Positions 17,830 to 25,761 of a stretch of 36,091 nucleotides of DNA are shown piece after piece. The position numbers and the translations under genes were made by a program. The notes beneath the pieces were generated by a model. It was not told where the DNA came from. It made no database searches and worked only from the letters and a program-made list of their open reading frames with translations. Origin of the DNA: JAEZFI01 sp044508215 (GTDB lineage: Bacteria; Actinomycetota; Acidimicrobiia; Acidimicrobiales; Microtrichaceae); contig JBIQID010000015.1 of the NCBI GenBank assembly GCA_044508215.1, positions 1 to 36,091 of the forward strand, in the 5' to 3' direction. Every line of letters starts with the position of its first letter. The first letter of the stretch is position 1.

Positions 17830-18375
17830 TCAGATCCTGCCGAGGCGGCGTCCGGTGACGACTTCGACGGGCAGTTCGAGGTAGCAGTCGGGCTGTTCGA
17901 GGCCCCACGGCGCCAGCTGCAGCTCGCGGAGCTGCTCCTTGCGAGCGCCCTCCGCCAGATGCAGTCGACCGGTGGCGAGCACGCTCCACCCGACGTGGGC
18001 GAACGGGTCGAACCAGTCCACCTCGAAGCAGGCCACCGCCCCCTTCCGCGCGGCCTCCACCTTCTGCCCGTCTTCTGACAGCATCACGATCGTGCGACCG
18101 TCCAGGGTGAAGTTCACCGGGAAGATGACCGGCAGCGCACCTGCGCTGAAGCCCAGGCGGCCGATCGACATGCCCGAGATGAGGTCGAGGCACGTCGCCT
18201 CGTCGAGCACACGGAGGCCATGGTGATCGGTGGCCGTGCTCCCGGCGGCACCGACCTGGGCACTGGCCACCTCCTGGCGGGCGCGGCCGAGGGCTGCCTC
18301 GGCCACCTCAGCGTCTCCGAAGGGACCGCCACCCCGGCCGTCCCTCCTGGTCCTCACAGGATCCATGGGATCCAT
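17830..18375 (-). CDS. Pyridoxamine 5'-phosphate oxidase family (FMN-binding split barrel) protein
   Basis: About 181 residues. The conserved barrel begins near residue 50 with LRVLDEATCLDLI, then SIGRLGFSAGALPVIFPVNF, TIVMLSEDGQK, AVACFEVDWFD and GWSVLATGRLHL, the pattern of actinobacterial split-barrel flavin or F420 proteins related to Rv-type nitroreductases and PNPOx. The enzyme substrate is not predictable. The first 45 residues are variable and Arg/Gly-rich. The start is uncertain: ATG at 18375 and ATG at 18366 are adjacent (MDPMDP), and a GTG at 18423 is also in frame; none has a clear ribosome site or -10 box. The gene is divergent from the fused kinase gene. Confidence 0.8.
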   Translation of the reverse strand: MDPMDPVRTRRDGRGGGPFGDAEVAEAALGRARQEVASAQVGAAGSTATDHHGLRVLDEATCLDLISGMSIGRLGFSAGALPVIFPVNFTLDGRTIVMLSEDGQKVEAARKGAVACFEVDWFDPFAHVGWSVLATGRLHLAEGARKEQLRELQLAPWGLEQPDCYLELPVEVVTGRRLGRI

Positions 18376-18494
18376 CCTGGTGACCGGCGAGGCGGACCGG
18401 CAGGGGCATTGGTCCCGATCCACCAGGGGCTGAGGCCCTCTCGACGGGTCACCGGGGCGGGTCGAACCGGAACGGCGACGCGACAGGAGCGCCG

Positions 18495-20155
18495 GTGACC
18501 GGCCACGACCCGGCGACGGTCGCGGAGACCCACATCTCCACGCTCTTCTTCGTCGACGACCTGGTGCTCAAGCGGAAGAAGCCGGTGCTGACCGGGTTCG
18601 TGGACTTCCGGGACGCTGCGTCACGGCTCGCTGCGTGCCGTCGGGAGGTGGAGCTGAACCGCCGGCTGGCGCCCGACGTCTACCTCGGCGTCGCGGACGT
18701 CTCGATGGAGGGAGAGGTGATCGACCACATCGTGGTGATGCGGCGGCTGCCACCGTCGCGGCGCCTGACCGCGCTCCTGGGCTCCCCCGCCGTGCACGAG
18801 CACCTCGCCTCGATCGCCGACCTGGTCGCCGACTTCCACCAAGGGGCCGGACGGGGGCCGGAGATCGACCGATCCGGCACCACCGACTTCGTCGCCGACC
18901 TGTGGCGCAGCGGCGTCGACCAGCTCGACGGGTTCGTCCCCGAGGTGCTCGATGGCGACGACGTGGCCTGGATGCGAGGGGCGGCGCTCGAGTACCTCGC
19001 CGGCCGTCGCCCCTTGTTCGACGAGCGGATCCGGGCCGGGCGGATCGTCGACGGGCACGGCGACCTGCAGTGCGAAGACGTGTTCTGCATGGACGACGGT
19101 CCGCGGATCCTCGACTGCCTCGAGTTCGACGACCACCTGCGGTGGGGCGACGTCGCAGCCGACGTGGCCTTCCTCGCGATGGACCTCGAGCGGTTGGGGC
19201 ACCCGGAGCTGGTGGCCGAGCTGGTCGACCGGTACCGGGACCGCACCGGCGACAGCTGGCCCGCTTCGCTCCTCCACCACTACGTCGCCTACCGCGCCCA
19301 CGTCCGCTCGAAGGTCGCGTGCCTGCGGCACGACCAGGGCGACGCCGATGCGGCCGAGGTGTCCCGCTCGCTGCACCGCCTGGCGCTCGACCACCTCCGC
19401 GCAGGACGGGTCACCGTCACGCTCGTGGGCGGGACCCCCGGATGCGGCAAGTCGACCCTCGCCCGTGGCCTCGCCGAGCTGACGGGCGCCGTCGTGCTGT
19501 CGTCGGACGTGGTGCGCGACGAGGTGGTGCCTCGCGATGCACCCCCAGGTGAGGCCCGAGGGGACGGCGCCGGGCGGAGCGAGGTGGGCGGTGGCCGCTA
19601 CCGACCGGAGCTGGTCGCCCGGNNNNNNNNNNNNNNNNNNNNNNNNNNNNNNNNNNNNNNNNNNNNNNNNNNNNNNNNNNNNNNNNNNNNNNNNNNNNNN
19701 NNNNNNNNNNNNNNNNNNNNNNCGCCGGGCGGAGCGAGGTGGGCGGTGGCCGCTACCGACCGGAGCTGGTCGCCCGGGTGTACGAGGAGCTGCTGGCACG
19801 GGCCGAGGCCCTGGTCGAGCGGGGCGAACGCGTGGTGATCGACGCCTCCTGGTCGGACGGACGGCGACGCGCAGCGGCGCGGGAGCTGGCGAGCCGGGCA
19901 GCCGCACCGCTCCTCGAGATCCGCTGCACCTGCCCCTCCGAGGTGGCCGCCCGGCGGATCGAGGCCCGGTCGCGCCGGGGCACCGACCCCTCCGAGGCCA
20001 CGGTCGAGGTCGCCGGCGCGCTCGCCGCAAGGTTCGACCACTGGCCCGAGGCCACCGACCTGGACACGACCGATCCGCCCGACGCCGTGGCGGCGCAGGC
20101 CGTGGCGGCGCACCGCGAGCTGGTGGCCGCGTCACCGTGGACGGGGGAACCCTGA
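18495..20155 (+). CDS. Fused aminoglycoside-phosphotransferase-like / P-loop kinase protein, split by a false assembly gap
   Basis: Once the false gap is removed the gene encodes about 501 residues in one frame: codons 1-376 run to 19622 and continue at 19778. The N-terminal half is APH-like, with HGD at 188-190 (HGDLQCEDVF, where the usual Asn of HxDxxxxN is Asp) and a metal-binding LEFDD. The C-terminal half is a gluconate-kinase/AAA-like P-loop domain with GGTPGCGKST at 312-321 and a VVIDASWSDGRRR Walker-B-like strand. This fusion is common in actinobacteria and proteobacteria and has no established role; drug resistance should not be assumed. The GTG at 18495 has AGGAG 5-6 bases upstream. 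Read literally through the N run, the frame shifts and appears to stop at 19838, which is an artefact. Confidence 0.85.
19623..19722. other. Assembly gap (100 N), false gap inside a gene
   Basis: Exactly 100 N. Bases 19568-19622 are identical to 19723-19777 (55 bases). Removing 19623-19777 joins the two halves of the fused kinase in frame. Leaving them in adds 155 bases and breaks the frame. Confidence 0.95.
19723..19777 (+). repeat. 55-base duplicate flanking false gap (assembly artefact)
   Basis: An identical copy of 19568-19622, an unmerged contig overlap of the same length as at the first gap. Confidence 0.93.
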
Positions 20156-20222
20156 CCTGACCGGTGGCCACACCACGCGGCGACCGCGGCAGTGGCTACG
20201 CCCACGGCCCCGCTGCCCGTGG

Positions 20223-20453
20223 CTACTCGTGCGAGCGTTCGGCGCGTTCGCCTTCTGCCTGGCGCTCGGCCTGCACCTCCGTGTCGGACGGCATCTCGTC
20301 TCCCGTGGGGTGCCGCTCCAGGCGATCGTCGTCCGACTCGCCGGGGCGTCCGGTCGCACGGTCGTGGAGTGCCTCCGGCTCGCCGTTGCGCCGGTCGGCC
20401 TCCTCCATGTCCTCGTAGGCGGTCCGCTGGGTCGCGTGCTCGGTGTCCTGCAT
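20223..20453 (-). CDS. Small acidic hydrophilic protein (76 aa), unknown
   Basis: A 76-residue protein with no hydrophobic core: about a third of residues are Asp or Glu, with many Arg, Pro and Gly (for example ESDDDRLERHPTGDEMPSD). It is predicted to be disordered. No family is recognised. It is accepted as a gene because the ATG at 20453 has AGGAG 6 bases upstream and because it fills an otherwise empty interval. It lies 24 bases downstream of another small acidic gene on the same strand, so the two may form a transcript. Confidence 0.6.
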   Translation of the reverse strand: MQDTEHATQRTAYEDMEEADRRNGEPEALHDRATGRPGESDDDRLERHPTGDEMPSDTEVQAERQAEGERAERSHE

Positions 20454-20477
20454 GGTCTGCTCCTGCGATCTCGTGGC

Positions 20478-20624
20478 CTACGCCGGCTCCCCCGGCTCGG
20501 CCACGTCGTCCGGGTCGTCGAGGGTCGCCCCGGGCGACCCGTTGGGCAGGTCGGGACGCTCGTCGGGGTCGGCGAGGTCCTCTCTCGACTCCGGGGCAGC
20601 GTCGTCTCGGGTCGTGTCGGGCAT
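20478..20624 (-). CDS. Small acidic protein (48 aa), unknown
   Basis: A 48-residue, Asp/Glu/Pro-rich sequence beginning MPDTTRDDAAPESREDLADP, with no predicted fold and no recognised family. The ATG at 20624 is chosen over a longer reading from 20720 because the upstream part would overlap the Nudix gene start and has a different composition. The ribosome site is weak (GGGGACC about 9 bases upstream). Support is mainly composition and the adjacent similar small gene. Confidence 0.4.
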   Translation of the reverse strand: MPDTTRDDAAPESREDLADPDERPDLPNGSPGATLDDPDDVAEPGEPA

Positions 20625-20689
20625 GGGTGTTCGGTCCCCGCTCGACCTCGGGTTCAGACCCGCCGTCCGGCACCCGGATGACCCCGGCC

Positions 20690-20695
20690 TACGCT
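20690..20695 (+). promoter_or_regulatory. Leaderless-type -10 box of Nudix gene
   Basis: TACGCT ends 7 bases before the ATG at 20703. There is no Shine-Dalgarno sequence. Confidence 0.4.
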
Positions 20696-20702
20696 CGGCC
20701 GC

Positions 20703-21281
20703 ATGCGCTGGACGGTGCACGGTGAGCGGCGGATCTACGAGAGCGACTGGATGTCGGTGGCCCTGGTCGACGTGGAGCTACCGGACGGCGCCCGGTTCGA
20801 GCACCACGTCCTCCGCGTTCCGGCGCCAGCCGCCGGCACGGTCGTCACCGACCCGGAGCGCGGCGTGCTGCTGCTGTGGCGCCACCGGTTCATCACCGAC
20901 ACGTGGGGCTGGGAGATCCCTGCGGGTCGGGTCGACGAGGGCGAGACGCCGATCGAAGCGGCGGTCCGCGAGACCATCGAGGAGTCGGGTTGGCGTCCGC
21001 TGGGCGTCGAGCACCTCACCACCTACCACCCCAACAACGGCACGTCCGACTCGCAGTTCCACCTCTACCTGTCGAGCGGCGCCGAACACGTGGGTGAGCC
21101 CACCGACGTCAACGAGGCCGAACGGATCGAGTGGCTCTCGTGGGACGCCCTGCGCGACGAGATCGCAGCGGGCCAGGTCGGCGACGGCCTGAGCCTCACC
21201 GCGCTGCTCTGGGTGATGGCCGGCTTCGGGCCGGCCGGCTCAGACGGCGCCGCTCAGCGCTCCGATCCTCCGCACGGCTGA
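20703..21281 (+). CDS. NUDIX hydrolase
   Basis: A 192-residue pyrophosphohydrolase. The Nudix box GX5EX7REX2EEXG is complete at 75-96 (Gly75, Glu81, Arg89, Glu90, Glu93, Glu94, Gly96), preceded by the typical WGWEIPAGR. The overall pattern, with an HHVLRVP strand and LLLWRHRF before the box, resembles ADP-ribose pyrophosphatases, but the substrate is not certain. The C-terminal 15 residues are polar and overlap the convergent DUF2064 gene by 42 bases. The mRNA is probably leaderless. Confidence 0.9.
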   Translation: MRWTVHGERRIYESDWMSVALVDVELPDGARFEHHVLRVPAPAAGTVVTDPERGVLLLWRHRFITDTWGWEIPAGRVDEGETPIEAAVRETIEESGWRPLGVEHLTTYHPNNGTSDSQFHLYLSSGAEHVGEPTDVNEAERIEWLSWDALRDEIAAGQVGDGLSLTALLWVMAGFGPAGSDGAAQRSDPPHG

Positions 21282-21941
21282 GGCGAAGAGCAGGTCGGGG
21301 GCCTGCTCGGCGGCGCGGTGGGCGCGCTCGAAGGTGTCGATGTCGTCCAACGCATCGGTGAGCGCCACCGCGAGCCCCTCGTCCATCAGGCGCTCGAGCT
21401 GGGCGGAGCCCGTGCGATCGGAGCTCATCGGCACCCCCACGAACAGCTCGGGCCGGGGCTCCCGGAGCCCGATCAGCCAGTAGCCGCCGTCGAGCGCAGG
21501 CCCCAGCACCGCGTCCACACCTGGCCGGCAGAGCAGTTCGACGGCCCGCTCCACCGAGTCGGTGCCGGCGTGCGGCGTGTCCATCCCGACCAGCACCGCA
21601 GGTCCACCGACGTCGTCGAACGCTGCAGCAAGGCGCTCGTCGAGCCCGCCGCCACGCTGGCCGATCACCTCGAAGGGCGGTGGAGCCCAGCCGCCGTCCT
21701 CGCCGTCGAGGACCAGCACGTACCGGCCCGCACGGAGGTCTCCGACCGTCGACAGGGTGTCGGAGAGGGCTGCGAGCGCCACCTCGGCCGCTTCCTCCGG
21801 GGTGCACGGCGGGCACAGGCGGGTCTTCACCCGCCCTGGCACCGGTGCCTTGGCGAGGACGATGAGCGCGACATCCGTCGGCGAGATGCCGGGCGCGGCA
21901 GCTGGGTCGACCGCCGGCTGCGCAGCCTCCCGGCCCGTCAC
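21240..21941 (-). CDS. DUF2064 / TIGR04282 family glycosyltransferase-like protein
   Basis: A 233-residue GT-A-like nucleotidyl or glycosyl transferase of the DUF2064 family. The family signatures are LAKAPVPGRVKTRL near the N-terminus, VLVGMDTPHAG in the middle and LGPALDGGYWLIGL towards the end. Some databases name the family after arsenosugar biosynthesis, but no arsenic gene is present here. The GTG at 21941 overlaps the stop of the upstream methyltransferase gene as GTGA and has GGGGGAG about 4-5 bases upstream, so translation is likely coupled. A longer reading to 22076 would run inside the methyltransferase gene. It is the last gene of a three-gene minus-strand unit with the methyltransferase and GT2. 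Confidence 0.88.
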   Translation of the reverse strand: MTGREAAQPAVDPAAAPGISPTDVALIVLAKAPVPGRVKTRLCPPCTPEEAAEVALAALSDTLSTVGDLRAGRYVLVLDGEDGGWAPPPFEVIGQRGGGLDERLAAAFDDVGGPAVLVGMDTPHAGTDSVERAVELLCRPGVDAVLGPALDGGYWLIGLREPRPELFVGVPMSSDRTGSAQLERLMDEGLAVALTDALDDIDTFERAHRAAEQAPDLLFASAVRRIGALSGAV

Positions 21942-22549
21942 CGCGCTCCCCCACCCGACACGTGCAACCAGGCGAACCAGCGGCCTTCGTGGCAGGCCGT
22001 GCGACAGGTCGCGAAGCCGTTCGACGCGGCCAAGCCACCGATCGCGTCCACGCCCACCCATGCCCACGGGAACCACGGACCGCTGCCGCCGCTGTCGTCG
22101 CAGAGGCGCACGCGGTCACGGACGAGGGGTCGCCCGGGCGGGTCGACCTCGATCAGCGCGACGCCGTCGTCGCGCAGCAGCTCCCTCACCCGCTGGAGCA
22201 GCGCATCCGGGTCGCCGCCGATCCCGACGTTGCCGTCGAACAGCAGCGCGGACCCCCACGTCCCCTCACCGGGCAACGGGTCGAAGACCGAGCGGCACAG
22301 GGTCTCGACCCCGGCACGTCGGGCCATCCTCACCGCCGACGGTGAGGAGTCGATGCCCAGGGCGGGCACGCCACGAGCGGCCAGCGCAGCGACGAGCCGC
22401 CCGGGGCCGGAGCCCACGTCGAGCACGGGAGCCGGAAGGGACAGCACGAGGCGGCGCTCCAGCGTCGTCGCAGGGTCCGTCCACACGCCCAGCTCCAGCG
22501 CCATGCGCCGCCCGGTCCGCGCGCCCACCATCGTCACGGTGTCGGTCAT
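21938..22549 (-). CDS. Class I SAM-dependent methyltransferase
   Basis: A 203-residue Rossmann-fold methyltransferase. Motif I is PVLDVGSGPGRLV near 41-53, with Asp75 in the following ALGIDSSPSAV segment as the expected ribose-binding acid. The segment FDGNVGIGGDPDALL and the conserved ALIEVDPPG strand follow. The substrate is unknown; in this context a sugar or lipid carrier is plausible. The ATG at 22549 is chosen; 14 more residues are possible from 22591. The gene ends with a GTGA overlap with the DUF2064 gene and lies 95 bases downstream of the GT2 gene on the same strand. Confidence 0.85.
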   Translation of the reverse strand: MTDTVTMVGARTGRRMALELGVWTDPATTLERRLVLSLPAPVLDVGSGPGRLVAALAARGVPALGIDSSPSAVRMARRAGVETLCRSVFDPLPGEGTWGSALLFDGNVGIGGDPDALLQRVRELLRDDGVALIEVDPPGRPLVRDRVRLCDDSGGSGPWFPWAWVGVDAIGGLAASNGFATCRTACHEGRWFAWLHVSGGGAR

Positions 22550-22644
22550 GCGCCGGGCACTTACCCCGCACCGCGCGACGTGCAGACGCAACGATCGTCA
22601 CGTCGCGGCCCGGGCCTACGATCACCGCGGTGGCGAAGGGGAGG

Positions 22645-23313
22645 TCAGGGACGACCCAGCTCCCGCAGCAACCGGGACATGTCCTGCACGGCTCGGAGCG
22701 TGCCCCTGACGGTTCCGGTCACCTTCGAGCGACCCTCGCGGCGGCGGTACGGGACGGGCTCCTCGACCACCCGCCAGCCGTCGCGGTGGGCACGCATCAC
22801 CATCTCCAGCGGCCAGCCGGACCTCCGGTCCGCGATCCCGAGGGCGAGGAGGTCCTCGCGGCGTGCGGCTCGCATCGGCCCGATGTCGGAGATCCGGAGG
22901 CCGGTGCGGCGTCGCAGCTCCCACGCCAGCACCCGGTTGGCCACCCGGGCGTGGAGCGGCCACGCACCACGCTCCGGCTTCCGGGCGCCCACCACCAGGT
23001 CGGCCTCGCCCTTCGCGACGGGCCCCACGACCCGGAGGAGGTCGGCGGGATCGAGGCTGGCGTCGGCATCCATGAAGCAGACGATGTCGTCATCCGCTGT
23101 GGCGAGACCCGTCCAGCACGCAGCGCCGAAGCCCCGCTGTGGCTCCTCCACGACCACCGCCCCGAGGTCACGCGCCACCTCGGCGGTGCGGTCGGTGGAC
23201 CCGTTGTCGACCACGATCGCCCGGTAGCCCGGCGGCATCCGCTGGAGCACCCACGGCAGCGCCTCCTCCTCGTCGAGCGCTGGCAGGACGACGTCGGGCA
23301 CGAGCCACATCAT
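22645..23313 (-). CDS. Family 2 glycosyltransferase
   Basis: A 222-residue GT-A enzyme of the DPM1/GT2 type with no C-terminal membrane domain. VVLPALDEEEALPWVL, VVDNGSTD (36-41) and the metal-binding DAD at 82-84 (CFMDADASLDP) are intact, followed by VVGARKPERG and the acceptor-side RRREGRSKVTGT. Such enzymes move a sugar from a nucleotide donor to polyprenyl phosphate. The start is taken as the ATG at 23313; GTG at 23301, which would give VPDVVLPALDE, is an alternative. The start lies only 20 bases from that of the divergent epimerase gene. Confidence 0.88.
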   Translation of the reverse strand: MMWLVPDVVLPALDEEEALPWVLQRMPPGYRAIVVDNGSTDRTAEVARDLGAVVVEEPQRGFGAACWTGLATADDDIVCFMDADASLDPADLLRVVGPVAKGEADLVVGARKPERGAWPLHARVANRVLAWELRRRTGLRISDIGPMRAARREDLLALGIADRRSGWPLEMVMRAHRDGWRVVEEPVPYRRREGRSKVTGTVRGTLRAVQDMSRLLRELGRP

Positions 23314-23333
23314 TGCCGGGGTAGACGTCGCCC

Positions 23334-24395
23334 GTGCGCGTGATCGTCACCGGCGGTGCCGGCTTCATCGGATCCCACCTGGTCGACCAGCTCTGCGACC
23401 GCGGCCACGACGTGGTCGTCGTCGACTCGCTCGACCCCGCCGCGCACGACGGGCCGCCCGAGTGGCTCCACCCGTCCGTCCGGTACCTGTGGCGGGACGT
23501 GCGTGACCCCGGGGTCTGGGAGGAGCTCCTGGCGGAGGCGGACGCGGTGAGCCACCAGGCGGCGAAGGTCGGCCTCGGCGTGGACCTCGGCGACGTCCGG
23601 GACTACGTGGCAGCCAACGACGAGGGCACCGCCACGATGCTCTGGGCGATGCACCGGCTCGGCTGGGAGGGCCGGCTGGTCCTCGCCTCGAGCATGGTCG
23701 TGTACGGCGAGGGCCGCTACCGCTGCGGCGAGCACGGTGTGGTGCGTCCCGGCCCGCGGCGCGTCGAGGACCTCCGGGCCGGGCGGTTCGAGCCGACGTG
23801 CCCCACCTGCGGCTCCGACCTGGCCCCTGACCTCGTCCCCGAGGACGCCCCGAGCGACCCGCGCAACGTGTACGCCGCCACCAAGCTGCACCAGGAGCAC
23901 CTCTGCGCGGCGTGGGCGCGGGAGGCGGGCGCCACGTGGTGCGCCCTCCGCTACCACAACGTGTACGGGCCCCGGATGCCGAGGGACACGCCCTATGCCG
24001 GCGTGGCGTCGATCTTCCGCAGCCAGCTCGAGTCAGGGACCGCTCCGCAGGTCTTCGAGGACGGGGGGCAACGGCGCGACTTCGTCCACGTGGGCGACGT
24101 CGCCCGTGCGAACGTCCTGGCGCTGGAGCACCCGGGTCCCCTTCCGCCCGCCCTCAACGTGGCGTCGGGCCGACCCTGCACGCTCCTCGAGATGGCCCGC
24201 GCCCTCTCCTCTGCCGAGGGGCGGGATCTCACGCCGGAGGTGACGGGGGCGTTCCGGACCGGGGACGTCCGGCACGTCACCGCGGACGCCTCGCTCGCCG
24301 AGGCCGCCATCGGGTTCCGCTCGGCCGTGGCCCCCGAGGACGGGCTGGTCGAGTTCGCCTCCGCGCCCCTCCGGCGCGCTCCTGCCGGGCGTTGA
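23334..24395 (+). CDS. NAD-dependent sugar epimerase/dehydratase with zinc-knuckle insert
   Basis: A 353-residue extended SDR. The NAD motif GGAGFIGS is at 7-14, and the catalytic residues are Ser119/120, Tyr180 and Lys184 (VYAATK). Between them is an insert, about 126-170, that carries Cys131, His134, Cys156 and Cys159 (CGEH...CPTCG), a probable zinc knuckle. This insert is also found in WbiB-like dTDP-L-rhamnose 4-epimerases, so a nucleotide-activated deoxysugar is a reasonable substrate guess. The conserved RDFVHVGDVA block follows. The GTG at 23334 is the only start before the Rossmann motif; TAGACG lies 6 bases upstream. It is the first gene of the plus-strand arm of the glycan locus, ending 10 bases before the next gene. 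Confidence 0.9.
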   Translation: MRVIVTGGAGFIGSHLVDQLCDRGHDVVVVDSLDPAAHDGPPEWLHPSVRYLWRDVRDPGVWEELLAEADAVSHQAAKVGLGVDLGDVRDYVAANDEGTATMLWAMHRLGWEGRLVLASSMVVYGEGRYRCGEHGVVRPGPRRVEDLRAGRFEPTCPTCGSDLAPDLVPEDAPSDPRNVYAATKLHQEHLCAAWAREAGATWCALRYHNVYGPRMPRDTPYAGVASIFRSQLESGTAPQVFEDGGQRRDFVHVGDVARANVLALEHPGPLPPALNVASGRPCTLLEMARALSSAEGRDLTPEVTGAFRTGDVRHVTADASLAEAAIGFRSAVAPEDGLVEFASAPLRRAPAGR

Positions 24396-24405
24396 ACGCG
24401 GGCAC

Positions 24406-25725
24406 ATGAGCCGGTCCGCCCCGTCCGCTCGCGCTCGTTCCGCCGCACTGCTGGGCGCGGCCGCGGCGACGGTCCTCCTCGTGGTCCTGTGGGGACGGGA
24501 CCTCGAGGGATCGACCCGGGCGCTGCACCTGGGGGCCGCGCCGTTCTACGGGACGTGGGACCTCCGGCTGGGGTGGCGGACGATCCCCGCCGTGGCGCTG
24601 GCGGCCGCGCTCGTGGCGGGTTGGCCCGCCCTCGCCGACCGCCTCCGGTGGAGCTGGGCGCTGGTCGCATCGGCTGCGGCGTCGATGGCCTGGAGCGTCG
24701 CCCTGGCGGCGAGCGACGGCTGGGACCGCCTCTGGTCACCCCTCGTGACGAAGTGGGAGTACCTGCCGCTGGCGAGGTCGATCGATCGACCGGGCGAGTT
24801 CGTCTCCGGCTTCCTCGACCGGATCGACCAGCTCCCCACCCACGTGCGTGGCCACCCTCCCGGGGCGGTGCTGCTCTTCTGGGTGGTCGACCGGTTCGCG
24901 TCGAGCGACATGGGCGCCGCCCTTTTGGTCGTCGCGGCAGGTGCGTCGACGGCTCCCGCAGCGCTCGTGGCGCTCGACCGGCTGTGCGGGCGGGCGGTGG
25001 CCCGGCGGGCCCTGCCCTACGCAGGGCTGGCACCGGCGGTGGTGTGGATGGCGACCTCCGCCGACGCCCTGTTCGCGGCGCTCGTGGCGTGGGCGGTGGC
25101 GCTGGGAGCCGTCGCCGCCACCGCGGAGGGTCGCGCCGCACGCATCGCCACAGCTGCCGGGAGCGGGCTCGTCGCGGGGCTCGCGCTCGCCGCCACCTAC
25201 GGCGCCGTGCTCTTCCTCGCGCCGCTGTGGGCCGTCGCCGCGGTCACGGTGGTGCGGCAGCGCCGCGACCCGGCCCGACCTGCACTGCTCCTCGCCGTGG
25301 CGGCGGCGGGGGTCGCCGTGGTGCTCGGAGCGTTCGCCGCGTCCGGGTTCTGGTGGTTCGACGGCGTGTCGGCCACACGGGAGCAGTACCTCGCGGGGGT
25401 GGCCCCGGAGCGCCCGTACCGCTACTTCGTGGTCGCCAACCTCGCGGTGCTCGCCGTGGCGTGCGGCCCTGCTGCGATCGCCGCCCTGGGCCGCTGGCGG
25501 GCGAAGGGCTCCACGCTGGTGGCCGGCGCGCTGGTCGGCGTGCTGGCCGCCGACCTGTCGGGGTTCACGAAGGGGGAGGTCGAGCGCATCTGGCTGCCCT
25601 TCGTGCCGTTCGTCGTGCTCGCCACCGCGTGGCTCCCCGACCGTCCGGCGGCCCGCCGCACGTGGCTCGGCGCGCAGCTCGGCGTGGGGCTGGTCGTGCA
25701 GGTGGTGTTGCGGAGCCATTGGTGA
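24406..25725 (+). CDS. Multi-pass membrane protein, GT-C-like, unknown
   Basis: A 439-residue Ala/Val/Leu-rich protein with about 10-11 hydrophobic segments. The conserved-looking hydrophilic elements are FLDRIDQLPTHVRGHPPG at 137-154 in a periplasmic-type loop, and SGFTKGEVERIWLPFVPF near 384-401. The layout fits a GT-C membrane glycosyltransferase, but no DxD or other signature assigns a family. The ATG at 24406 lies 10 bases after the epimerase stop with no ribosome site, which suggests co-transcription and possibly coupled translation. Confidence 0.75.
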   Translation: MSRSAPSARARSAALLGAAAATVLLVVLWGRDLEGSTRALHLGAAPFYGTWDLRLGWRTIPAVALAAALVAGWPALADRLRWSWALVASAAASMAWSVALAASDGWDRLWSPLVTKWEYLPLARSIDRPGEFVSGFLDRIDQLPTHVRGHPPGAVLLFWVVDRFASSDMGAALLVVAAGASTAPAALVALDRLCGRAVARRALPYAGLAPAVVWMATSADALFAALVAWAVALGAVAATAEGRAARIATAAGSGLVAGLALAATYGAVLFLAPLWAVAAVTVVRQRRDPARPALLLAVAAAGVAVVLGAFAASGFWWFDGVSATREQYLAGVAPERPYRYFVVANLAVLAVACGPAAIAALGRWRAKGSTLVAGALVGVLAADLSGFTKGEVERIWLPFVPFVVLATAWLPDRPAARRTWLGAQLGVGLVVQVVLRSHW

Positions 25726-25761
25726 GGTCGGCGAGAGGCCCTGCGCGAGACTGACCCCGCC

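Noticed and set aside
18495..20155. Aminoglycoside resistance gene
   Set aside because: The APH-like half lacks the standard HxDxxxxN Asn and is fused to a P-loop domain, as in a widespread non-resistance family.
21240..21941. Arsenosugar biosynthesis
   Set aside because: The family label alone suggests it. No arsenic methyltransferase, ArsS-type radical SAM or ars gene is present.
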